A model generated the notes under the pieces. That model searched no databases. It was given only the letters and a program-made list of their open reading frames with translations, and was not told the origin of the DNA. Source: Chloroflexota bacterium (GTDB lineage Bacteria > Chloroflexota > Anaerolineae > Aggregatilineales > UBA3940). From it: DNA of 6,268 nucleotides. Where the stretch lies: NCBI GenBank assembly GCA_024643825.1, contig JAHEME010000184.1, positions 1 through 6,268 on the forward strand, in the 5' to 3' direction. Positions 5,037 through 6,268 of this stretch are shown here, one piece after another. Position numbers and translations under genes: made by a program. How positions within the stretch are numbered: position 1 is the first letter of the stretch; every line of letters starts with the position of its first letter.

Positions 5037-6268
5037 TCATAGGTTGAGATCGGCAAGCCGCTTTTGAAGTTCATCTCTGGTGGCAAGAAGCATAGCCAGC
5101 TTGTCTCGCTCTCTTTGAATCACTTCTGAGGGAGCACGATTAACGAAGTCCTGATTAGCAAGAAGATTCTCCGATCGGTCAGATTGCTGGAGCACCTCGT
5201 CAAGCTCTCGTTCCATACGGGTCTTCTCCGTTGCAAGATCTACAAGGCCAGCGAGAGGCAGGTAGGCTGTCACACCAGAAACCGTGATGGTAGCCGCCTG
5301 TGACGGTGGTTCTGCGATGCTGGCTTCGATGCGCACCGTTTCTGAGTTCACATTCGCGAGTCTTCCAAACAGATCCCGCTGGGCTTCGAGCATGGTTCTA
5401 GCCTCTCCTGCGCTGATGATCGCTTCAATGCGCCTTGATGGAGGAACATTGTATTCGGCGCGAGCATTCCGAATCGCCCGTAGTAGGTCCATGAGTAGGG
5501 ACATATCGGTTTCTGCTTGTGAATCGAAGAACGTTTCATCCATCTCCGGCCAGCGGGCGATGATCAGCGCTTCCCCTTGATGGGGAATTTGCTGCCAGAT
5601 TTCTTCTGTCACATACGGAATGAAGGGATGGAGCATCCTCAGACATTGATCCAATACATAGGTCAATATATGGAGTGTGCGCATCTTAGCAGACGCATCT
5701 TCCCCATAAAGAGATGTTTTCGCAATCTCGATATACCAATCGGCATATTCCCCCCAGAGGAAGTCATACACCTGTCGCCCCGCTTCGCCATACAGGTAGT
5801 TCTCAAAGAGACGATCCACAGTGTCAATGAGATGATGCAAGCGGCTAAGAATCCAGCGGTCAGCAAGCGAAAGACCATTCCTTTCTGGTACTCCCGGCGG
5901 AATATCAACTTCTCCGAGATTGCCCACCAGAAATCGGGCAGCATTCCAGATCTTGTTGGCGAAGTTACGGTTCGCAGCCACACGCTCAATGCTCAGGTTC
6001 ATATCATTTCCGGGTGTTGACCCTGTCAACAACGTGAAACGAAGAGCGTCTGTGCCGTATTCATCCATAACTTCGATAGGATCGATCACATTGCCCGCTG
6101 TCTTACTCATTTTCTTGCCATGCTCATCTCTCACAAGGCCATGGAGGTACACGGTTCGGAAAGGAGTCTCTTCTGTGAAGGACAGCCCCATCATCACCAT
6201 ACGGGCAACCCAAAAGAACAGGATGTCATACCCCGTTTCCATCATCGTCGTCGGGTAGAATCGCTGGA
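5037..6268 (-). CDS. valS: Valyl-tRNA synthetase, C-terminal part (runs off right edge)
   Basis: This cytoplasmic class I synthetase charges tRNA-Val with valine. About 409 residues are visible, the last 45 percent or so of a protein usually near 880 residues; the open frame continues to the window edge and the start codon is outside. The visible part opens QRFYPTTMMETGYDILFFWV, a typical valS segment. Next come VYLHGLVRDEHGKKMSKTAGN, carrying the ATP-binding KMSKS loop in the variant form KMSKT (6113-6099), and the segment GTDALRFTLL. The anticodon-binding helical domain follows, with LADRWILSRL, the signature EYADWYIEIAK and MLHPFIPYVTEEIW. The end is a coiled-coil tRNA-binding arm of about 65 residues (from EKTRMERELDEV to the stop), which separates ValRS from IleRS and LeuRS. 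The stop is TGA at 5039-5037, followed by a terminator hairpin. Confidence 0.97.
   Translation of the reverse strand, partial: QRFYPTTMMETGYDILFFWVARMVMMGLSFTEETPFRTVYLHGLVRDEHGKKMSKTAGNVIDPIEVMDEYGTDALRFTLLTGSTPGNDMNLSIERVAANRNFANKIWNAARFLVGNLGEVDIPPGVPERNGLSLADRWILSRLHHLIDTVDRLFENYLYGEAGRQVYDFLWGEYADWYIEIAKTSLYGEDASAKMRTLHILTYVLDQCLRMLHPFIPYVTEEIWQQIPHQGEALIIARWPEMDETFFDSQAETDMSLLMDLLRAIRNARAEYNVPPSRRIEAIISAGEARTMLEAQRDLFGRLANVNSETVRIEASIAEPPSQAATITVSGVTAYLPLAGLVDLATEKTRMERELDEVLQQSDRSENLLANQDFVNRAPSEVIQRERDKLAMLLATRDELQKRLADLNL

Noticed and set aside
5577..6020. Plus-strand open frame of 147 codons within valS
   Set aside because: It is antisense to the conserved anticodon-binding domain of valyl-tRNA synthetase.
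6099..6113. KMSKT in place of KMSKS in valyl-tRNA synthetase
   Set aside because: Thr in the last position is a tolerated variant of this loop in class I synthetases; the rest of the enzyme is ordinary.
1..6268. Search for CRISPR arrays, insertion sequences, tRNA genes and retron-like structures
   Set aside because: No regularly spaced repeats, transposase motifs, terminal inverted repeats or cloverleaf sequences were seen; the window is densely coding with intergenic regions under 170 bases.

Overview
The window looks like a chromosomal stretch of a bacterium of moderate GC, most plausibly a member of the Chloroflexota (Anaerolineae-like). This rests on recall of similar proteins: the NurA/HerA pair, the DUF4349 lipoprotein and the N-terminus of a D-2-hydroxyacid dehydrogenase. 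No ribosomal RNA or other lineage marker is present, so the placement is an inference. There are no tRNA or rRNA genes, CRISPR arrays, insertion sequences or phage genes.

Layout, left to right. Positions 1-114 (minus) hold the first 38 codons of a gene leaving the window, probably a D-2-hydroxyacid (phosphoglycerate-type) dehydrogenase. Positions 115-283 are a divergent intergenic region with a good minus-strand sigma-70-type promoter and a strong ribosome binding site for the plus-strand gene. Positions 284-1279 (plus) encode a DUF4349 lipoprotein with a lipobox, a coiled coil and a C-terminal membrane helix. It converges on the next operon, and a shared hairpin at 1293-1325 separates the two transcription units.

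The core of the window is a three-gene minus-strand operon, transcribed nurA (4884 or 4926 to 3661), a 208-residue protein (3641-3015), then a herA-type ATPase gene (2994-1330). The gaps are only 19 and 20 bases. HerA is a hexameric DNA-pumping ATPase and NurA its partner nuclease; together they resect or process DNA ends. The middle protein appears to carry its own HAS-barrel-like domain, the same kind of module found at the N-terminus of HerA where HerA meets NurA. It may therefore be a third subunit or adaptor, and it is the most interesting item here. A well-spaced promoter (TTGACG, 17 bases, TATCTT) precedes the operon. Its spacer holds an inverted repeat resembling a Gram-positive-type SOS box, which suggests, but does not show, DNA-damage control.

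Positions 5037-6268 (minus) hold roughly the last 45 percent of valyl-tRNA synthetase, running off the right edge. It ends in a hairpin terminator just upstream of the nurA promoter, so the repair operon is probably an independent transcription unit downstream of a housekeeping gene.
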